A stretch of DNA of 64,000 nt from Mya arenaria (lineage: Eukaryota > Mollusca > Bivalvia > Myida > Myidae): assembly GCF_026914265.1 (NCBI RefSeq), contig NC_069136.1:49150381-49214380 (forward strand), given 5' to 3'. The notes beneath the pieces were generated by a model that was given only the letters and a program-made list of their open reading frames with translations, did no database searches and had not been told where the DNA came from. Shown piece after piece: positions 59,627-64,000 of the stretch. The first letter of the stretch is position 1. Each line of letters starts with the position of its first letter. Both the position numbers and the translations under genes were made by a program.

Positions 59627-62600
59627 CATGATCGATGTCCCTGCTGCGGGGAGGACGAGCCCCGGCTTTACGGAGCGGAGTCGGGTTTAAGGTCACTGGG
59701 CCACCTGTGATTACCTCGTCTGTAAAACAGAACATAGACGAAGTTTTGTTTCATAACCACTTAGCCATACGGCCCATGTGGACAAATAAAATATTTACAA
59801 ATATTTAGAATGCAATACATAAACCGAACAGGTGGATTTTAGTACACATACATTGACAATATATAGCCCCGACAACGCGTCAGGATGGGATTGCATGAAA
59901 CAGAAGGCCACCACAAATATCAACACAATTTATTATCAAAGCTGGGAGTAGGGTCCTAGATCAAAGTTAAAAATACCTCTACCTCTAGGCAACCGAAAGC
60001 GCTCAGAAATTGGGTGATGGACCAGCTGACGTCGGAAGGAATAGGATGGACCGCCGCTTCGAGTCAATGAGTCTGTGATCGAAATTTATAATAAATTACT
60101 GTACAGACTGATTTACGACTTACAACAAGAGAGCATCCGATGTTAAGACAACAACCATTATACCAATAATATTAAAGAAGTGTATGAACCTTCACCAGTA
60201 AATGAGAAAAACATTCAGGCTGCGTGTTCTTACTTTGAAACTGATGAAAAAAAGAAGTTATCTATTGCATTAAAGCTGCACTCTCACAGATTGAAAAATG
60301 CATGTAAACCAGTCATAAGACTTCTGACAAAAAATAGATTGCAGATTTTTATATTTAAATTCAAAAATTGATGTTTTATGCATTTTTCTTAAACCGTTAG
60401 TAACGCTTTTAAATAGCCATAAACATATTAGTTTTCGAACGGAAATATTAAAATTTGCGATCTGATCTTTTTCAGCAGCCTTTTATCACTGGTTATCAGA
60501 TATTTACGCGAAAGTGTGCGCATTCTAAGACAAAAAAAAATTAAAAAAAAATGTAAAAACAATAAATCTGTGAGAGTGCAGCTTTAAGTGGTTTACTGGT
60601 TAAGACGATAAAATATCAAAAGAAAAGATTGCACGTTGAAACTAGTATACACACAGTCCATGATAACAGTATTAATTACGACAGAATACAAACCTCTGCA
60701 AATGCATACGAATAAGGTTAGAAATAAAATCAATAAAAGTAAAGCTGCAGATCGATGTTAGAGTTACTGGAAGCCAACAACTGATAAGCCAACATAGTTT
60801 ACACCATCCTCGGTACCCACTCTATTCACAACTTTTAACTCAATAGAATACCCTGTGTAAATCTTTACTCGAATCCGAATATTTGGTTGACGCCATAGAC
60901 ACACCTCAACAGTGTGTGTATAGGACGTGATAAATAACGTCATATATTCTACGTCTGAAAGCAACATTTTGCTTAAAATGAAGACTTGAAACAAGAATAA
61001 CTTTTCTTTTTCGTCACCATTTTAAATGAAACAAAGGGCAGGTTATGTTGATTAAAGAGCCCCACCATCGTTTTGTTGTCAGAGTTTTATAAGTTGATTA
61101 GATTCCTCAAACACTTCGTCAAATCTGTGGTTTTGTGAAAAGGTTTGTCGAAGTGTTTTCTGAAACTAAACTCTCAATCAAACTCAAATAAAAGACCGAA
61201 TGCGGGGCTCTGTAAGCGGCGTAGAATGCTTTGTGTTTCATTTAAAATGGTGAAGAAATAGTAAAGTTATCTGTGTTAAAAGTATTCCTTCATGGCAAAA
61301 CATTGCTTCCGACGTAGCATTTATGACGCAATTTAACACGTGGTATACACACACTGCTCAATCGATACGGAAATGGCCGATAATATACGGTTGAATATGA
61401 ATATTCATCCATTTCGTCATTAGGAACTCCTCGGCCACTTTTTTCAAAAACAACCTCGGATGTATATGGACGGTTTACACACTTAAAAAGTGGTACGTTT
61501 AAGTCCGCTGCAATTAGATCGCGTAGTAATCTTATTTAGTAGTTAAAATTTATGACTTAACTCTTGGGAATCGTAATTATGTTTGCAATAATACACTTCA
61601 CTGGCAATCAATTTAAACTGAGAGCAATGAATACAACTCTTAAACACTACATTTAATTAATGCTTTTATTCAAAAAAAATACGGACTACTTCAACAGATG
61701 TACCGGCATATATCCGAGGTTGTTTTTGAAAAAATGGCCGAGGAGCTCCGAATGCCATTTCGTTAGCCCTTTTTCCCACATTACATTCTTTAGCTTAGAG
61801 TAGAATGGGTTCCGACGATGAATTTGCACAGTCCACAACAAAACCTTCGATACCTTTATATTTTTTACTTTCTACAATGCTAGGTAAGGGGGTTCTCATG
61901 ATTGGCAGCGGGTTTAACTCCGCTGGACCGCTTGTTACGTACAAGCCATCTACAAAACATATGTTGTGTTTCAATCCGTCATGTCCCTTTAATAGCTAAG
62001 TGTTTTGTATTCTTCAATAACGTCAAATGGAACTAAATCGCATGCATTTATATTTGCAATTTAAATTTAATACACGTTTAAAGATCCGACGATTTTAAAG
62101 CTGCTATAATTAAATGTGAATTTATTGAGTGTCTAAGATTTCTATTATTAAGTTAGGTTTTATTGAGCTTTTGCATTACATGCTCAATTACATTTGATAA
62201 AAAGATGCAGTTAGTACTGTGAAGGAAGTATTCAACAAAAGTAATAGTTAGATGATATTCAGTGAAATCTTAATTATTAAGAATGGGCGGAATGAGCGTA
62301 GCGAACGAGCCCTTTTTAATAATTAAGATATTATTTCAGGTCACCTATTTGACTGAGAATACAATTCTCATTGGCTGACACATTTACATTTTCGACACAA
62401 AATCTGACGAATGAGTGGCAGAAATTTAAACAACCTCGAAAGTTGAAATTTTTAATGATTAAGCCTAGTACTTAATGATTGCCTGTCTGTAATTTCATTG
62501 GCTGAAAACGAAGGTTTTTTTTCTAAAAAATATATATTTATATGTGTCGCTTACATTGTTTTCATATATAAAATGTGTGCATCAGAGTATAGAACGGTAT

Positions 62601-63310
62601 AAGCAACAAGTGCGGTGCCAGTAGATAGTTATACGGTTATAGGTTGGTTACTGACAAATGTAAGCGTTAGGACAACCGGTACCTTTCACATGGGATTTGC
62701 TGGGTTCTATATTAGGAAGTGGGGTTCTATGAACCGGAAGTGGATTAAGAGCTGCTGGGCCACTGGTTATATCTAATCCCTCTAAAGACAGCATAAACGA
62801 AATGTCATTTTGTTAAAATCTTACCACAAATGGCTGAGTGTTTGGTGGAGACCCAAAGTTAGGCTACATGGAAGGCAACCCAACACAATTCAAATAACTA
62901 AAGTAGTTGAAAAGTTCGAATACTCTGTAGGAAATATAACTTATGTTACCAAACTATTTTGTTTCCATTAAAAGAAATAAAATGAATTCAGATTAATTAA
63001 ATCTCTTACAGAATGCAAAATATATTCTGAATCAAAATGTTTCCATCATTTTCTTTGCTTATATAGTTTGGAATACATTTAGTTAAAATTTTATCTAACA
63101 GTTTAGGTTATTCTAGACTTTTTGAATTAACAAGCCAAGCCTAGGAAGCGTACCAAGATCGGCCCGTTCTCCATTGAGAAGCAACTCAGCACCCTCCGTC
63201 TGTCGTGTGTACTGGTCCTGAGCGTCTACCAACCACTTCCGGATACGTCGCCGTTCGGCTGTTGGGTGCCATGCATGTATACGTGAGTCAGAGAAGCGAG
63301 AGGGACACAT
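59627..63310 (-). CDS. Unrecognised gene with repeated phase 1-1 exons (T-x-G-P-x-x-L-N-P motif)
   Basis: Five minus-strand exons read in phase: 63154-63310 (ATG at 63310; MCPSRFSDSRIHAWHP..., then RKWLVDAQDQYTRQTEGAEL), 62683-62781 (EGLDITSGPAALNPLPVHRT), 61854-61949 (DGLYVTSGPAELNPLPIMRT), 59983-60072 (DSLTRSGGPSYSFRRQLVHH) and 59627-59719 (DEVITGGPVTLNPTPLRKAG). Each internal exon is 90-99 nt and starts and ends in phase 1, so each can be added or skipped without shifting the frame. The repeats look like exon duplications, with the 60-kb one most diverged. The 59983 donor could instead lie six bases further. The 3' end is unresolved: possible terminal exons near 58.55 kb and at 58305-58390 are both weak. 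There is no known domain, signal peptide or enzyme motif, so the product is probably cytoplasmic. The first exon may extend upstream. Confidence 0.6.
60270..60597. mobile_element. MITE with TTAAAGCTGCACTCTCACAG ends
   Basis: About 328 bp with 20-bp inverted ends: TTAAAGCTGCACTCTCACAG and the complement at CTGTGAGAGTGCAGCTTTAA. The interior is AT-rich. It lies in an intron of the repeated-exon gene. A 63-codon plus-strand frame across its left end is not a gene. Confidence 0.75.
61006..61262. mobile_element. MITE with CACCATTTTAAATGAAAC ends
   Basis: About 257 bp. The left end (CACCATTTTAAATGAAACAA, then AGAGCCCC) is mirrored by the right end (GGGGCTCT, then GTTTCATTTAAAATGGTG). It lies in an intron of the repeated-exon gene. 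Confidence 0.7.
61418..61754. mobile_element. MITE family H, copy 2 (inverted)
   Basis: About 337 bp, the reverse complement of the copy at 33602-33925 along its whole length. Ends GGAACTCCTCGGCCACTTTT and the complement. It is flanked on both sides by ATTTCGT, which may be the target-site duplication. Confidence 0.8.
62246..62514. mobile_element. MITE family F, inverted copy
   Basis: Carries TTAATTATTAAGAATGGGCG and GAGCGTAGCGAACGAGCCC, then ATTGGCTGACACATTT and TCATTGGCTGAAAA. It is collinear with 58787-59065 in the opposite orientation. Confidence 0.65.
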
Positions 63311-63340
63311 GTCGACAATGAACAACACAAAGTTATACAC

Positions 63341-63567
63341 CAGGCCCAATTTCTCGAAATGGAGGGATTAATATAGGATTAATATTTTGTTTGGGTAAAG
63401 TTTGTGTTATATTCCCATATGAAGAACTTTGAAAGGAAATGTTATTTTTGATATCACCAAAATTACTATTGATTGTGTTAAATGAATATTAAATAAAAAA
63501 AATTCTAATTAAAATTATATTCTTCAGCTTGAAAGGCTGTATATGTTTTGAGAAATCGGGACCTTGG
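63341..63567. mobile_element. MITE with CAGGCCCAATTTCTCGAAA ends
   Basis: Left end CAGGCCCAATTTCTCGAAAT; right end the complement of CCAAGGTCCCGATTTCTCAAA. The interior is AT-rich (about 227 bp). It begins about 30 bp upstream of the proposed start codon of the repeated-exon gene. Confidence 0.55.
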
Positions 63568-64000
63568 AATGAAAACAAGTTTGTTTTCAATGTATAACAA
63601 ATGCAGGAAGAACACAAACAAATATCGTTGATGGATAAAATGACTTTTCACACAGGATTTGCACATCCCTATTGTTTACAGCCCTTCCCCTTTGGTTTGA
63701 ACAAATTCAAGGCTTGAATGTTATTGAAGCCATACTCGAATAACAGAAGTTTGCATTCAGATAAAAGAAAATTCTTTGCTTAATCCCGTGAATAAAACCT
63801 GACAATGATGTTAATGCCGTGAATATATGTCACAGAAATACTCTTTTGTATTCGGTTTCCAATTTAAATAAAAACATAACTTTATATTCCAAAACAAATT
63901 TTGTTCAGTGTATCTTATGTTCAAGCCATGTGTATGAAATCTGGGGCATCATGCATAACACACAGTTGGTAGCAATGCAAAGGTGTACATCGCGATAAAA
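63568..64000. other. Right edge, no recognised feature
   Basis: AT-rich sequence without a supported frame or repeat. Confidence 0.4.

Noticed and set aside
60764-60994. 76-codon minus-strand frame (LFITSYTHTVEVCLWRQPNI)
   Set aside because: It lies between two MITEs inside an intron and has no splice signals matching the neighbouring phase 1-1 exons.

Overview
The window looks like nuclear DNA of a marine invertebrate, most likely a bivalve mollusc. It is AT-rich with long spacers, GT-AG introns of 0.1-5 kb, and many short terminal-inverted-repeat elements. It also holds LINE, Penelope-like and Ty3/gypsy remains, a SINE-like unit, a cluster of secreted leucine-rich-repeat (LRR) proteins, and an EFHC2 orthologue whose length matches the human protein. 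Nothing looks prokaryotic. The bivalve assignment is inference; no species-specific marker was recognised.

Layout. At 1-3.9 kb (minus) is a secreted WxxW-domain gene that runs off the left edge, with a probable non-coding first exon near 3.83-3.9 kb. From 4 to 13.7 kb is a graveyard: tandem duplications, an eroded LTR element with recognisable terminal repeats (5739-9614), a LINE reverse-transcriptase relic and a Penelope-like reverse-transcriptase relic. From 14.4 to 30.2 kb (plus) are four paralogous secreted LRR genes of 465, 471, 484 and 487 residues. They share an LRRNT-like head, an LRRCT tail and an unusual conserved central block, but differ in intron layout. At 31.86-33.17 kb (plus) is an intronless class A GPCR.

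From 33.5 to 37 kb is another repeat field: a MITE, a 22-bp minisatellite of about 1.15 kb grown inside or beside a degenerate copy of a GC-rich element, a SINE-like unit and a fuller copy of the same GC-rich element. From 37.5 to 45.3 kb (plus) is EFHC2, reconstructed as 13 exons and 744 residues with every junction in phase; it encodes an axonemal protein with three DM10 domains. From 47.3 to 57.4 kb (minus) is a small coiled-coil protein of unknown function spread over eight short exons. From 58.2 to 63.3 kb (minus) is an unrecognised gene with at least four consecutive exons of 90-99 nt in phase 1-1, three of which encode variants of a T-x-G-P-x-x-L-N-P motif. A short plus-strand two-exon candidate at 58.2-58.55 kb may sit at its tail.

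The genes do not form an operon-like unit. The only clear functional grouping is the LRR cluster, which grew by tandem duplication. The repeats include one five-copy MITE family packed into 12.6 kb around the EFHC2 and coiled-coil genes, and a Tigger/pogo-like non-autonomous transposon with intact ends. All gene models were read by eye from splice signals, reading phase and remembered protein families; no search was run.
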